64,000 bases of DNA, from the NCBI RefSeq assembly GCF_004345725.1, contig NZ_SLXG01000002.1, positions 124,001 through 188,000 on the forward strand, read 5' to 3'. The notes under the pieces are model-generated. The model had not been told where the DNA came from, made no database searches, and was given only the letters and a program-made list of their open reading frames with translations. Below, piece after piece: positions 53,888 through 63,865 of this stretch. Source of the DNA: Crenobacter luteus. GTDB taxonomy: Bacteria > Pseudomonadota > Gammaproteobacteria > Burkholderiales > Chromobacteriaceae. The number at the start of each line of letters is the position of its first letter. The stretch's first letter is position 1. A program made the translations under genes and the position numbers.

Positions 53888-55159
53888 TCAGGATTCCTCG
53901 GCGGTCTTGCGCGCGAACTTGATCCCGAGCTGCTTGAGCTTGCGGTACAGGTGGGTGCGCTCGAGGCCGACCTTCTGCGCGACGCGGCTCATATTGCCGT
54001 TCTCGAGCGAGATATGGTACTCGAAATAGCGGCGTTCGAGCTGTTCGCGCAGTTCGCGCAGCGGCATGTTGAAGTCGAAGCCGGTTTCCTCGACCGGTTT
54101 CTCATGGCGGAACTGCGCGAGCACCTTGTTGACCTCGGGCGCGTCGATCTCGTCGGCCTCGGCGGTCAAGGCGAGGCTCTTGATGATGCTTCTGAGCTGC
54201 TCGAGGTTGCCCGGCCAGTCGTACTGGCGCAGCGCGTTCAGCGCCGCGGTGGTCAGCCGGTGCGGCGGCACCTGCTTGGATTCGACCAGCTCGGTCAGGA
54301 TCTGCTCGGCGACGAAGATGATGTCCTCGGCGTGTTCGCGCAGCGGCGGGATCGGCACGATCACGCTCGACAAGGCGGTGAGCAGGCGGTTGTCGCACTC
54401 CGGGTCGACCAGCAATTCCTGCAGCGGCCGGCTGCACGAACAGACGAGGCGCACGTTGAAGCGGTCGAGCTTGGACAGGAGGAACAACAGGCCCTGCTGG
54501 ATGCGGCGGTTGTACTGGCCGATCTCGGGCAGGTAGAGCACGCCGTTGTTGGCCTTCTGCAAGAGCTCCAGCGGCGCGTCGGCCAGCTGTTCGAGCTTGC
54601 CCGGCGTCACCCACGGCGTGTTGCCTTGGTGAAAGAAGCGCGCGACCAGCTCGAAGCCCGAGCCCGACTCGCCGGTCAGCAGCACCGGCGACTTGACCTT
54701 GACCACGCGCTCGAGCTGGCGCTTGAGCTCCTGGATCGGTTCGCTCTTGCCGAGCTTGTCGAGCGACAGCGAGGTGTTGGCCTGCATGTCGCCGTACTTG
54801 AGCGCGCGCTGCACGGTCGACAGCAGCTTCTGCAGCGCGATCGGCTTCTCGAGGAAGTCGAAGGCGCCGATGCGCGTCGCCTCGACGGCGGTATCGATGC
54901 TGGCGTGGCCGGACATCATCACCACCGGCATATTGAGCTGGCCGGACTTGGCCCATTCTTTGAGCAGCGTGACGCCGTCGCAGTCGGGCATCCAGATGTC
55001 CAAAAGGACGAGCGCGGGGCGCGTCTGGTTGCGCAATTGACGGGCGACTTCGGCATTTTCCGCCAGCGCTACCGTATATCCTTCATCTTGCAGGATCTCC
55101 GACAACAGCTCGCGAATACCGATTTCGTCGTCAACGATCAAGATGTCACTGCTACGCAT
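53888..55159 (-). CDS. ntrX: NtrX-like response regulator with degenerate AAA+ domain
   Basis: A 423-residue regulator. The receiver domain covers 1-120 with ILIVDDEIGI, phospho-Asp in VLLDIWMPD near residue 54 and Lys in FLEKPIALQ. The central domain (about 140-310) has the sigma-54 activator layout. However, Walker A reads GESGSGFE without the Lys, Walker B reads LYLPEIGQ without the Asp, and no GAFTGA loop is present. A Fis-type helix-turn-helix closes the protein (VAQKVGLERTHLYRKLKQLGI). It therefore probably binds DNA without ATP hydrolysis or sigma-54 activation. Its start overlaps the ntrY stop by one base. Confidence 0.88.
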   Translation of the reverse strand: MRSSDILIVDDEIGIRELLSEILQDEGYTVALAENAEVARQLRNQTRPALVLLDIWMPDCDGVTLLKEWAKSGQLNMPVVMMSGHASIDTAVEATRIGAFDFLEKPIALQKLLSTVQRALKYGDMQANTSLSLDKLGKSEPIQELKRQLERVVKVKSPVLLTGESGSGFELVARFFHQGNTPWVTPGKLEQLADAPLELLQKANNGVLYLPEIGQYNRRIQQGLLFLLSKLDRFNVRLVCSCSRPLQELLVDPECDNRLLTALSSVIVPIPPLREHAEDIIFVAEQILTELVESKQVPPHRLTTAALNALRQYDWPGNLEQLRSIIKSLALTAEADEIDAPEVNKVLAQFRHEKPVEETGFDFNMPLRELREQLERRYFEYHISLENGNMSRVAQKVGLERTHLYRKLKQLGIKFARKTAEES

Positions 55160-57267
55160 TAGGCCTCCAGCAACGGCAGGGTGAGAAGGATACGCGCGCC
55201 GTGCGGCTCGACGTTGGCAAGCGTGACCTGGCCCTTGTGTTCCTCGACGATCTTCTTCACCACGGCGAGCCCCAGTCCAGTCCCCTTTGCCTTGCTGGTT
55301 ACGTAGGGCTCGAAGGCGCGTGGCAGGATGTCGGGATTGAACCCCGGCCCGTTGTCCTCGATGCTGACGACGGCGTTCCTTCCTTCGAGTCGGCTGCTAA
55401 TTTGAATCATCGGCATGTCAGCGTCAAGGACCGCGTCCTGTGCGTTCAGCACCAGGTTATGTAAAACCTGCCTTAAAAGCGCCGCGTCGCCCATGATCGT
55501 CAGCGGCTGCTCGCACAAGCTCGCCTTCACCGCCGGATTGGTTTCGTACAGCGTCAGCACCTCGCGTACGACCTGGCCCAGCTCCAGCGGCGCCAGCTGC
55601 GTGCGCGGCGCGCGCGCGTAGTCGCGGAAGGCGTCGACCATGCCCTTGAGCGCCGCCACCTGCTTGACGATGGTGTCGGTCGAGCGGCGCAGCATCTCGG
55701 CGTCCGGGCCGTCGAGCTTGTCGGCCAGCTTCATCGCCAGCCGCTCGGCCGACAGCTGGATCGGCGTCAGCGGGTTGCGGATCTCGTGCGCCAGCCGCTT
55801 GGCGACCTCGCCCCAGGCGGCGTCGCGCTGTGCGCGTGCCAGCTGGGTGATGTCGTCGAACACCATCACGTAGCCGCTGCCCGAGGCTTCGGGCAGCCGT
55901 GCACCGCGCAGCACCAGCATACGCGTACCGTTCTGGCCGGCAAAGTCGATCTGCTGCTGCCAGTCGGGGCGCTCGTCGTCGTAGGCGTGTTCGAGCAGGG
56001 TATCGATCAGCGGCGACAGCGTCGGGTGAGGGGTGCGCCAGGCGGGGAAGGGCTGGGCGGCCAGCGCCTCGAAGTCGACGCCGAGGATGCGCGCTGCGCT
56101 ATGGTTGGCCGCGCGCAGATGCCAGTCGGCGTCGAAAGCCATCACGCCGGCGGTCAGGTTGGCGAGCACGCCCTCCAGGTACAGCTTGGCCGCCTCTAGC
56201 GCCTGGCGGTTCTCGTCTGCGGCATGGCGCGCGTCCTCGAGCTGCTGCGTCATGCGGTTGAACATCGTCGTCAGCACGCCCAGTTCGTCGCGCCGGTATA
56301 CCGGGTGGCGGCGCGAGAAGTCGCCCTGCGCGACCGCGCGCGTACCGGCTGCCAGCTCCGACAGCGGCGCCGACAGCCGCTCGGACAGGAACAGCGCGAA
56401 GGCGAGCGCGGCGGTCAGCGCCAATAAGAGCGCCAGCAGCAGCGTCAGCATGTAGAAGGTCTTGAGCCCGTCGCGCGACAACAGGAGTTGCCGGTAGTCG
56501 GCGCGCGCCGCCTCGATCATTTCGGCGTCGCGCGCGATCTCGGTCGGCGCCATCTGCTCGAGCGCCAGCACCCGCGCCTCTTCGCGGGCGGTGCGGTAGG
56601 GCAGCAGCACCTTGAGCAGCAGCTCGTCGCCGCTGTTCTCGATGGTCTTGAGCGGCACGCGGCTCTTGAGCCGGCGCAGCGTGTCCGGGCCCGGCGCCGG
56701 CGGCGCCGCGCTGCGCTCGGGCGAGCTGGCGAAGGCGATCAGCCGCCCGGACTGGCTGAAGATCGCCACCTGTTCGAGCGCGAACTGCTCGCGCAGCTGC
56801 TCGAGTCGCGCCGGCAAGAGCGAATCGGGCCGGCCGTCGATGTCGGCCAGCACGATGCGGCTCTTGCGTGCGACGTCGCCGAGTACGTACTCGAGCGCGT
56901 TGCGACCGAGGCCGAGGCCGCGGTCGAGCGCCGACTCGACGCGTACGTCGAACCAGCTCTCGATGCTGCGCGTCAGGAACTGCGCCGAGATGGTGAATAC
57001 GAGCACGCCGGGCACCAGCGCGACGATGGCGAACATCGCCATCAGCTTCTGCGTCAGCTTGGCGCCGAAGATGCGGTTCTTCAGCCGTTTCCTGAGACGG
57101 ATCAGCTGCCGGCCGAGCACGCCGGCCAGCAGCAGCAGCAGCAGGGTGTTGAGGCCGAACACCCACCAGTAGTACTCGGCCAACTTCGAGGTGTTGCCGG
57201 TGGCGACGGCCAGGAGGTAGAGCAGGATGGCGGCGAGCGTGGCGCCGGCGATCGCCAGATAGCGCAT
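55159..57267 (-). CDS. ntrY: NtrY-like membrane sensor histidine kinase
   Basis: A 702-residue kinase. Membrane helices lie near residues 5-25, 35-55, 75-100 and 270-295, with a periplasmic sensor region of about 160 residues between the last two. A HAMP domain (near 300-345, FSRRHPVYRRDELG), a PAS domain (about 370-480) and a HisKA domain follow, the latter with the phospho-His in RLAHEIRNPLTPIQLSAERL near 494. The ATPase domain (about 590-700) contains VLNAQDAV, EDNGPGF and GTGLGLAVV. It phosphorylates NtrX. In Neisseria the pair controls respiration genes; that role here is inference. Confidence 0.92.
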   Translation of the reverse strand: MRYLAIAGATLAAILLYLLAVATGNTSKLAEYYWWVFGLNTLLLLLLAGVLGRQLIRLRKRLKNRIFGAKLTQKLMAMFAIVALVPGVLVFTISAQFLTRSIESWFDVRVESALDRGLGLGRNALEYVLGDVARKSRIVLADIDGRPDSLLPARLEQLREQFALEQVAIFSQSGRLIAFASSPERSAAPPAPGPDTLRRLKSRVPLKTIENSGDELLLKVLLPYRTAREEARVLALEQMAPTEIARDAEMIEAARADYRQLLLSRDGLKTFYMLTLLLALLLALTAALAFALFLSERLSAPLSELAAGTRAVAQGDFSRRHPVYRRDELGVLTTMFNRMTQQLEDARHAADENRQALEAAKLYLEGVLANLTAGVMAFDADWHLRAANHSAARILGVDFEALAAQPFPAWRTPHPTLSPLIDTLLEHAYDDERPDWQQQIDFAGQNGTRMLVLRGARLPEASGSGYVMVFDDITQLARAQRDAAWGEVAKRLAHEIRNPLTPIQLSAERLAMKLADKLDGPDAEMLRRSTDTIVKQVAALKGMVDAFRDYARAPRTQLAPLELGQVVREVLTLYETNPAVKASLCEQPLTIMGDAALLRQVLHNLVLNAQDAVLDADMPMIQISSRLEGRNAVVSIEDNGPGFNPDILPRAFEPYVTSKAKGTGLGLAVVKKIVEEHKGQVTLANVEPHGARILLTLPLLEA

Positions 57268-57860
57268 CAGCCGGCCTCTTTGACGGCGAGCGCGACCCAG
57301 CCGGACGACAGCGCCCAGTCGTTCGAGCCCAGGGCGTTGAACTGGAACGGTTTGGGCAGCTCGGAGATGTCCAGCTCGAGCCGCGCGCGGGCGCGCACGT
57401 CGCCGGCGTTGACGCCGGCGAGCGCGCCCGCCTCGAGCACGCGCCAGCCGCGGATCGTGCCGATGGCCGACAGCGCCTCGGCCAACGTCGGGTAGAAGCG
57501 CGGCAGCGTGCCGATGGTGACGCGGTAGCGACCGGTCAAGGACTGGTAGGCGAGCTTGAAGGTCAGCGAGGCGTGCGGCTCGAACCAGTTGGCCAGGTCG
57601 AGCCGGTAGGCCTGCGCGCGCGGCCGCGTCAGCTCGAAGTCGAGCCGGAAGGTCAGCGGCACGCCCTGCGCGAGCGCGTCGGACAGCGCGGCCGGCAAGC
57701 GGGTCTGGAAGCGGGTGTTGAGCGCGAGCTGGCCGTCGACGAGCTCGGCTTCGGCGCGGCTGGCGGCGATGTTGTCGGCCATGACCGCCGGGACGAGGAC
57801 GAGCCACAGCCCCAGCAGCAGGCTAGCGTTTCTCAAGCAGCGCGTAATAAAAGCCGTCAT
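57267..57860 (-). CDS. DUF4390 periplasmic protein
   Basis: A 197-residue protein with a signal peptide ending near VPAVMA. The mature part matches DUF4390, a family of unknown function that lies between rsmB and ntrY in betaproteobacteria (LTFRLDFELTRPRAQAYRLDLANW, LTGRYRVTIGTLPRFYPTL). Its first 38 bases overlap the end of rsmB, and its stop overlaps the ntrY start, so the four genes rsmB-DUF4390-ntrY-ntrX are tightly coupled. A part in signal input to NtrY is plausible but unproven. Confidence 0.83.
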   Translation of the reverse strand: MTAFITRCLRNASLLLGLWLVLVPAVMADNIAASRAEAELVDGQLALNTRFQTRLPAALSDALAQGVPLTFRLDFELTRPRAQAYRLDLANWFEPHASLTFKLAYQSLTGRYRVTIGTLPRFYPTLAEALSAIGTIRGWRVLEAGALAGVNAGDVRARARLELDISELPKPFQFNALGSNDWALSSGWVALAVKEAG

Positions 57861-59073
57861 GGCGCTCGCACGGGGTCAGCGTCTCGTCGCCGAGGCTGGC
57901 GGCGTCGGGGTGACGCGCCAGGAAGGCGGCCAGTTGCTGGCGGTTTTCTTCGGGAAAAATCGAGCAGGTAGCGTATAGCATTTTCCCGCCGCTGGCGAGG
58001 CAGCCCCACAGCGCGTCGAGCATCGCCGACTGCTGGCGCGCCAGCGTCTGGAAGTCGCCCGGGCGGCGCAGCCACTTGATGTCCGGGTGGCGGCGTACCA
58101 CGCCGGACGCCGAGCACGGCACGTCGGCGAGGATGCGGTCGAACGGCACGCCGTCCCACCAGGTGTCGACGCGGGCGGCGTCGGCGGCCTTCAGCGACGC
58201 GGCCAGCTTCAGTCTATCGAGGTTGTCGGCGACGCGCGCCAGGCGCGTCGCGTCGACGTCGAGCGCGGTCAGGTCGAGCTCGGCCAACTCGAGCAGGTGG
58301 CCGGTCTTGCCGCCCGGCGCCGCGCACGCGTCGAGCACGCGCTGGCCGTCGGCGACGTCGAGCTTGAGCGCCGCCTGTTGCGCGCCGAAGTCCTGCACCG
58401 ACACGACGCCGTCGGCGAAGCCCGGCAAGTCGCGCACCGGCAGCGGGCGCCCGAGGCGCACCGCGTGCCCGGACAGCTTCTCGGCCTCCAGCCCGGCCTC
58501 GGCCAGGGTGGCGAGGTAGCCGTCGGCGTCGGTGTGGCGGCGGTTGACGCGCAGCGTCATCGGCGGATGGCTGTTGTCGGCCTCGACGATCGCCAGCCAT
58601 TGCTTCGGGAACGCCTGTTTGAGCTTGTCGACCCACCAGCGCGGGTGGTTGGTGCCGGCCTCGAGGTCGCGCGCCGCCTTCGCCAGCAGCTCGTCGCGCT
58701 GGCGCTGGAAGTTGCGCAGCGCACCGTTGACGAGGCCCTTGAAGCGGCCGCCGGCGAGCCGGCCGGCCTCGGTCACCGCGCCGTCGACCACCGCGTACGG
58801 CGCGGCGCGGGTGTGGGCGAGCTGGTAGATCGCGACCATCAGCAGCCGCTCGAGCGCCGGTTCGGGCAGCGGGCGCGGCACCAGCGCGCGCAGCACGAAG
58901 CGCAGTTCGGCGAGGCGGCGGACGCTGCCGTAGGCGACGTCCTGCAGCGCGGCGCGGGTGCTGGCGGGCAGCTCGGGGTGGCGCCGCGCCAGGTCGGCGA
59001 GCGTGTCGGTCAGCGTGCGGCCGTCGTCGAGGCGGGCGAGGACGGTGGTGGCGAGGGTCTGGAGGCTGGTCAT
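57823..59073 (-). CDS. rsmB: RsmB, 16S rRNA m5C967 methyltransferase
   Basis: A 416-residue RNA methyltransferase. The NusB-like N-terminal domain covers about 1-135, and a linker leads to the catalytic domain. The SAM motif is VLDACAAPGGKTGHLLEL near residue 245. The first catalytic Cys is in ILADVPCSASGVVRRHPDIKW near 315, and the second is in MLYATCSIFPEEN near 365. It methylates C967 of 16S rRNA. fmt-def, often next to rsmB, lie 1-2.5 kb upstream with htpX between. Confidence 0.95.
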   Translation of the reverse strand: MTSLQTLATTVLARLDDGRTLTDTLADLARRHPELPASTRAALQDVAYGSVRRLAELRFVLRALVPRPLPEPALERLLMVAIYQLAHTRAAPYAVVDGAVTEAGRLAGGRFKGLVNGALRNFQRQRDELLAKAARDLEAGTNHPRWWVDKLKQAFPKQWLAIVEADNSHPPMTLRVNRRHTDADGYLATLAEAGLEAEKLSGHAVRLGRPLPVRDLPGFADGVVSVQDFGAQQAALKLDVADGQRVLDACAAPGGKTGHLLELAELDLTALDVDATRLARVADNLDRLKLAASLKAADAARVDTWWDGVPFDRILADVPCSASGVVRRHPDIKWLRRPGDFQTLARQQSAMLDALWGCLASGGKMLYATCSIFPEENRQQLAAFLARHPDAASLGDETLTPCERHDGFYYALLEKR

Positions 59074-59155
59074 GGCTTTATCGTAAAACGACGCCAGCCA
59101 CGGCGGGCGGCCGTGGCTGGTCGTGCGTCCCTATCTAAAAGAGGTTGGCCGAGGC

Positions 59156-60010
59156 TCAGGCGCGGCCGGCGGCGAGCGCCTGCAGGCGCGCGATGCGCTC
59201 CTCGGTGTGCGGGTGGGTGCGGAACAGGCCGGAGACGCCGCCGCCGGACAGCGGGTTGATGATCATCATCTGCGCGGTCTCCGGGTGCGCCTCGGCCGCG
59301 TACATCGGCAGGCCCTGCGCGTAGCGCTCGATCTTGTAGAGCGCGTTGGCCAGCGCCAGCGGGTCGCCCGAGATCTCGGCGCCGCCGCGGTCGGCCTCGA
59401 ATTCGCGCGCGCGCGAGATCGCCATCTGGATCAGCGTCGCCGCCAGCGGGGCGAGGAGCGCGACCAGGATGCCGGCGATCGGGTTGACCGGGTGGCCTTC
59501 TTCGTCGCGGCCGCCGAAGAACACCGCGAAGTTCGCCAGCGCCGAGATCGCGCCGGCCATGGTCGCCGAGATGGTCGAGATCAGCGTGTCGCGGTGCTTT
59601 ACGTGCGCCAGCTCGTGCGCCATCACGCCCCTGAGCTCGCGGTAGTCGAGCAGGCGCATGATGCCGGTGGTCGCCGCGACCGCGGCGTTCTCCGGGTTGC
59701 GGCCGGTGGCGAAGGCGTTCGGCTGGTCCTCGTGGATCACGTAGACGCGCGGCATCGGCATGTTCGCGCGCTGCGCGAGCTCGGCGACCATGTGGTAGAG
59801 CTCGGGCGCGCTGTGGGCGTCGACCTCCTGCGCGTTGTACATGCGCAGCACCATCTTGTCCGAGTTCCAGTAGGCCCAGACGTTCATCGCGCCGCCGAAC
59901 AGCAGCGCCAGCAGCATGCCGACCTTGCCGCCGATCATCGCGCCTATGGTGCCGAACAGCGCGACGATAGCCGCCATCAGCAGCGTGGTCTTGAACCAGT
60001 TGTTGCTCAT
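59156..60010 (-). CDS. htpX: HtpX, membrane metalloprotease
   Basis: A 284-residue zinc protease of the M48 family. Two N-terminal helices (about 5-55), the zinc motif [10 protein letters not shown] near residue 140, two further helices (about 150-210) and the third ligand in [13 protein letters not shown] near 218 are all present. HtpX degrades damaged inner-membrane proteins. A single AGGTTGGCCGAG copy (59142-59153) lies directly after the stop codon. Confidence 0.95.
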   Translation of the reverse strand: MSNNWFKTTLLMAAIVALFGTIGAMIGGKVGMLLALLFGGAMNVWAYWNSDKMVLRMYNAQEVDAHSAPELYHMVAELAQRANMPMPRVYVIHEDQPNAFATGRNPENAAVAATTGIMRLLDYRELRGVMAHELAHVKHRDTLISTISATMAGAISALANFAVFFGGRDEEGHPVNPIAGILVALLAPLAATLIQMAISRAREFEADRGGAEISGDPLALANALYKIERYAQGLPMYAAEAHPETAQMMIINPLSGGGVSGLFRTHPHTEERIARLQALAAGRA

Positions 60011-60066
60011 CGTTCGCTTCCCGTGTGGTTACAGTCTGTTACGAAATGGCGTGCCACTTTGGAATT

Positions 60067-60987
60067 TCAAGCCCCGAGCAAAGTTCCCGCCGCCAGCGCG
60101 CGGCCGGCGACGAAGTCGCGCGCCGTCAGCCGCTTGCCGCCCGGCGCCTGCAGCTCGGTGACGCGCACCGCGCCCTGCCCGGCGGCGACCACGACGCCGG
60201 CCGCGTCGGCGGCGAGCACCCGCCCCGGCTCGCCGTCGCCGGCCTCGGCGCTGGCCTGCCACAGCTTGAGCGGCTGGCCGGCCAGCGTGGTGAACGCGCC
60301 CGGCACCGGGTTGAAGGCGCGGATGCGGCGCGCGATCGCGTCGGCGTCCTGCGTCCAGTCGATGGCGCCCTCGGCCTTGGTCAGCTTCTTGGCGTAGGTC
60401 GCGCCGTCCTCGGGCTGCGGCACGGGCACGAGCGCGGGAAGCTCGGCCAGCGCGGCGACGATCGCCTCGGCGCCGGCCTCGGCCAGCTTGTCGTGCAGCG
60501 TGCCGCCGGTGTCGCCCGCGTCGATCGCGACGCGGCGGGTCAGCAGCATGTCGCCGGTGTCGAGTCCGGCGTCCATTTGCATGATGACGACGCCGGTTTC
60601 CGCGTCGCCGGCCTCGATCGCGCGCTGGATCGGCGCGGCGCCGCGCCAGCGCGGCAGCAGCGAGGCGTGGATGTTCAGGCAGCCCCTGGCCGGGATGTCG
60701 AGCACCGCCGGCGGCAGGATCAGGCCGTAGGCGGCCACGATCATCGCGTCGGCCGCGACCTCGGCCAACATCGCCTGCGCCTCGGGCGTCCTGAGCGACA
60801 GCGGCTGCTCGACCCTGAGGCCGTGCTCGAGCGCCAGCGCCTTGACCGGGCTCGGCGTCAGTTTCATGCCGCGGCCGGCGGGGCGGTCCGGCTGGGTCAG
60901 CACCAGCGCGATCTCGTGACCGGCGGCGATCAGCGCGGCGAGCGCGCGGGCGGCGAAGTCGGGGGTTCCGGCAAAAATCAGTTTCAT
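60067..60987 (-). CDS. fmt: Fmt, methionyl-tRNA formyltransferase
   Basis: A 306-residue enzyme that formylates initiator Met-t[15 protein letters not shown] begins the Rossmann domain. The catalytic Asn/His/Asp region is in [25 protein letters not shown] near residue 107 and [11 protein letters not shown] near 143. The C-terminal tRNA-binding domain covers about 205-306. It is 64 bases after def on the same strand with a repeat-built hairpin in the gap. Confidence 0.96.
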   Translation of the reverse strand: MKLIFAGTPDFAARALAALIAAGHEIALVLTQPDRPAGRGMKLTPSPVKALALEHGLRVEQPLSLRTPEAQAMLAEVAADAMIVAAYGLILPPAVLDIPARGCLNIHASLLPRWRGAAPIQRAIEAGDAETGVVIMQMDAGLDTGDMLLTRRVAIDAGDTGGTLHDKLAEAGAEAIVAALAELPALVPVPQPEDGATYAKKLTKAEGAIDWTQDADAIARRIRAFNPVPGAFTTLAGQPLKLWQASAEAGDGEPGRVLAADAAGVVVAAGQGAVRVTELQAPGGKRLTARDFVAGRALAAGTLLGA

Positions 60988-61005
60988 CGGGCGCTATCGT
61001 CAAGA

Positions 61006-61038
61006 AAGCTTGGCCGAGCGTGGGGCTCGGCCAAGCTT
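61006..61038. terminator. Hairpin from an inverted pair of the 9-mer repeat between def and fmt
   Basis: AAGCTTGGCCGAGC (61006-61019) and GCTCGGCCAAGCTT (61025-61038) are a perfect 14-bp inverted repeat with a 5-base loop. It lies inside what is usually a def-fmt operon and has only AAA upstream, giving TTTC on the minus strand, so it may attenuate rather than stop transcription. Confidence 0.75.
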
Positions 61039-61051
61039 GGGGGGAGGGCCA

Positions 61052-61555
61052 TTACAGCGTGTTTTTTTCGCGTTTTCTGAGCTTGGTCCGGATGCGGTCC
61101 TGCTTCAGCTGCGACAGGTACTCGACGAAGACCTTGCCGTCGAGGTGGTCGATCTCGTGCTGGATGCAGATCGCCAGCAGGCCGTCGGCCTCGATCTCGA
61201 ACGGCTGGCCGTCGCGGTCCAGCGCGCGCACCCGCACCCACTCGGAGCGGTGCACCTTGTCGTAGATGCCGGGCACCGACAGGCAGCCCTCCTCGTAGAC
61301 GGTGTCGCCGCGGCGCTCGACGATTTCCGGGTTGACGAAGGCGGTCAGGCCGCTCTTGTCCTCGGACACGTCGATGACGACCAGGCGCTCGTGCACGTTG
61401 ACCTGGGTGGCCGCCAGGCCGATGCCGCGCGCCTCGTACATGGTCTCGGCCATGTCGTCGATCAGCGTGCGGATGCGGTCGTCGACCGCGGAGATCGGTT
61501 TGGCCACGGTGTGCAGCCGCTCGTCGGGGTAGTGCAGGATATTCAGCAATGCCAT
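61052..61555 (-). CDS. def: Peptide deformylase
   Basis: A 167-residue metalloenzyme that removes the formyl group from nascent proteins. The three motifs are intact: GIGLAATQV near residue 44, EEGCLSVPG with the metal Cys near 90, and [12 protein letters not shown] near 132. It lies just upstream of fmt, its functional partner, and is divergent from the LysM gene. Confidence 0.97.
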   Translation of the reverse strand: MALLNILHYPDERLHTVAKPISAVDDRIRTLIDDMAETMYEARGIGLAATQVNVHERLVVIDVSEDKSGLTAFVNPEIVERRGDTVYEEGCLSVPGIYDKVHRSEWVRVRALDRDGQPFEIEADGLLAICIQHEIDHLDGKVFVEYLSQLKQDRIRTKLRKREKNTL

Positions 61556-61684
61556 CTTGCCGGTTCACTCCAAGTAGTCGTAGTCGAGCGCAGCGACCGC
61601 CATTAGACTATGCGGATTGCAAGTCTGCCCGTCGGGGCGATAACGACGCGCTTTCGCGTCGCATCATTTGGGTCACTTTCAGCC

Positions 61685-62725
61685 ATGCGTAAGACAATTA
61701 TATCGCTGCTCGCCGCTCTCGGGCTCGCCGCACCGGCGATCGCCGACACCCTGACGCTCCGACCGGACGCCCCGTCGCGTTACGTCGTGGTCCGCGGCGA
61801 TACGCTGTGGGGGATTTCGGGGCGCTACCTGAAAAGTCCGTGGCAGTGGCCGCGGCTGTGGCAGATGAACCGCGACGAGGTCAGCAACCCGCACCTGATC
61901 TATCCGGGCGAGGTGTTGCGGCTCGACTACGTGAACGGCCAGCCGCGCCTGTCGCGCGAGGGCGGCACACGCACCGTGAAGCTGTCGCCGCGCGTGCGGC
62001 TCGAGGACGCCGACCGCGCGCTGCCGAGCATCCCGTCGCGGCTGATCGAACCGTTCCTGAAGCGGCCGCTGGTGATCGACGCGGCCCAGTTCGCGCGCGC
62101 GCCGCGCCTGATCGCCGGCCCCGACGAGCGGGTGGTGCTGGGCAGCGGCGACAAGGCCTACGCGGCCGGGCTGACCGAGGGCGGCGTCTGGCAAGCCTAC
62201 CGCGCCGGCACGCCGCTGGTCGACCCGGATACGCGCGAAACGCTCGGCTTGGAGGCGGTCTACGGCGGCGACCTCGAGGTGCTCGACCTCGGCCGGCCCG
62301 GCGAGGCGCAGACCCTGCGTGTCGGCACGGTCAGCGAGGAAATCCAGGTCGGCGACCGACTCGTGCAGGCGCCGAAGGACACCTTCGTCAACTACGCGCC
62401 GCGCGCGCCGGAAGGCGACATCCGCGGCAAGGTGATCGCCGTCTACAACGGCGTCGCCGAAGCCGGCCAGTACCAGAACCTGGTGGTCAACCGCGGCCGT
62501 CGCGACGGCGTCGAGGTCGGCCACGTGTTCGCGGTGTTCAAGAAGGGCGGCGCGGTGCGGGTCGCCGGCGTCGACGGCGGCCAGGCCGAAACGCTGCGCC
62601 TGCCGACCGAAGTCGCCGGCACGCTGTTCGTCTACCGCGTGTTCGACCGCGTCGCCTACGCGCTGGTGATGCAAAGCCCGGTCGCGATCAACGTCGGCGA
62701 CGCCTTCGGCCCGCCGCGCGACTGA
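61685..62725 (+). CDS. LysM-domain secreted protein
   Basis: A 346-residue protein. The signal peptide ends near APAIADT. A LysM peptidoglycan-binding domain follows at about residues 32-82 (YVVVRGDTLWGISGRYLKSPWQWPRLW, NPHLIYPGEVLRL). The remaining 260 residues are a conserved domain of unknown activity. This gene before dprA is common in beta- and gammaproteobacteria. The ATG at 61685 is used; an upstream frame would place residues before the signal peptide. Its stop overlaps the dprA start. Confidence 0.88.
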   Translation: MRKTIISLLAALGLAAPAIADTLTLRPDAPSRYVVVRGDTLWGISGRYLKSPWQWPRLWQMNRDEVSNPHLIYPGEVLRLDYVNGQPRLSREGGTRTVKLSPRVRLEDADRALPSIPSRLIEPFLKRPLVIDAAQFARAPRLIAGPDERVVLGSGDKAYAAGLTEGGVWQAYRAGTPLVDPDTRETLGLEAVYGGDLEVLDLGRPGEAQTLRVGTVSEEIQVGDRLVQAPKDTFVNYAPRAPEGDIRGKVIAVYNGVAEAGQYQNLVVNRGRRDGVEVGHVFAVFKKGGAVRVAGVDGGQAETLRLPTEVAGTLFVYRVFDRVAYALVMQSPVAINVGDAFGPPRD

Positions 62726-63837
62726 TGGACGTCGAACGCCGTGCCTGGCTGACGCTGGCGCTCACGCCCGGGCTCGGCCCGGTCGGCCTGTTGAAGCTGA
62801 TCGCCGCCTTCGGCTCGGCCAACGCCGCCGCCGGCGCGCGCCGCGCGCAGCTGGCGCCGCATATCGGCGAGGCGGCCGCCGCCGCGCTGATGGCCGGCGA
62901 GGCGAACGCCGCGGTCGAGGCGGCCGAAGCGTGGCTCGCCGCGACGCCCGGCGCCTTCCTCTTGACGCTGCTCGACGCCGACTATCCGGCCGAGCTGGCC
63001 GAGACGCACGGCCCGCCGCCCTTGCTGTTCGGGCGCGGCCGCCGTGAGCTGCTCGGCTGCGCCAAGCTCGCCGTGGTCGGCAGCCGCAACGCCACGCCGC
63101 AGGGACTCGACAACGCGCGGGTGTTCGCGCGCGAACTGGCCAAGGCAGGCTACACCATCGTTTCGGGCTTGGCGGCCGGCATCGACGCCGCCGCGCACGA
63201 AGGCGCGCTGGCCGCGCCGGCCTCGACCATCGCGGTGATCGGCACCGGCATCGACCGCATCTACCCGGCGCGCAACCGCGAGCTGGGCCTCAAGTTGGCC
63301 GAGGCCGGGCTGATCCTGTCCGAATTCCCGCTCGGCGCCGGCGCGCTCGCGCACCACTTCCCGCGCCGCAACCGCGTGATCGCCGGGCTGGCGCGCGGCT
63401 GCCTGGTGGTCGAGGCGAGCGTCGACTCCGGCTCGCTGATCACCGCGCGGCTCGCCGCCGAGAACGGCCGCGAGGTGCTGGCGATCCCCGGTTCGATCCA
63501 CAACCCGCTCGCGCGCGGCTGCCACCGGCTGATCAAGGACGGCGCCAAGCTGGTCGAGACGGTCGACGACGTGTTGGCCGAGGTGGGGCGGCCGGCACGG
63601 TCCGCGCCGCCGCCGCGCGAGGCCATCGACGCCGCGCCGGCGCGGGAGGACGCGCCGCAGCCGGCGGGTGCGGGCTGCGCGCTGCTGGCGGCGATGGGCT
63701 ACGACCCGGTCGACGTCGACACGCTGACCGACCGGCTCAAGTTGACGGCTGGGGAGGTTTACGCGATGCTTCTGGAGCTTGAGCTGGAAGGACGCGTCGC
63801 GGGCTTGCCCGGCGGCCGCTTCCAGCGCCTCTCCTGA
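62725..63837 (+). CDS. dprA: DprA/Smf, natural-transformation DNA-processing protein
   Basis: A 370-residue protein that protects incoming single-stranded DNA and loads RecA during transformation. An N-terminal helical region covers about 1-70. The Rossmann-like core contains LAVVGSRNATPQGLDNARVFAREL near residue 115, TIVSGLAAGIDAAAHEGAL, GTGIDRIYPARNREL, PLGAGALAHHFPRRNRVIAGL and AIPGSIHNPLARGCHRLIKDGA. A winged-helix domain ends it. Four repeats of the 9-mer motif or close to it lie in or near this gene (62814, 63295, 63574). Confidence 0.95.
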   Translation: MDVERRAWLTLALTPGLGPVGLLKLIAAFGSANAAAGARRAQLAPHIGEAAAAALMAGEANAAVEAAEAWLAATPGAFLLTLLDADYPAELAETHGPPPLLFGRGRRELLGCAKLAVVGSRNATPQGLDNARVFARELAKAGYTIVSGLAAGIDAAAHEGALAAPASTIAVIGTGIDRIYPARNRELGLKLAEAGLILSEFPLGAGALAHHFPRRNRVIAGLARGCLVVEASVDSGSLITARLAAENGREVLAIPGSIHNPLARGCHRLIKDGAKLVETVDDVLAEVGRPARSAPPPREAIDAAPAREDAPQPAGAGCALLAAMGYDPVDVDTLTDRLKLTAGEVYAMLLELELEGRVAGLPGGRFQRLS

Positions 63838-63865
63838 ATCCTCCCCGCGTATAGAAGCCTCCCCG

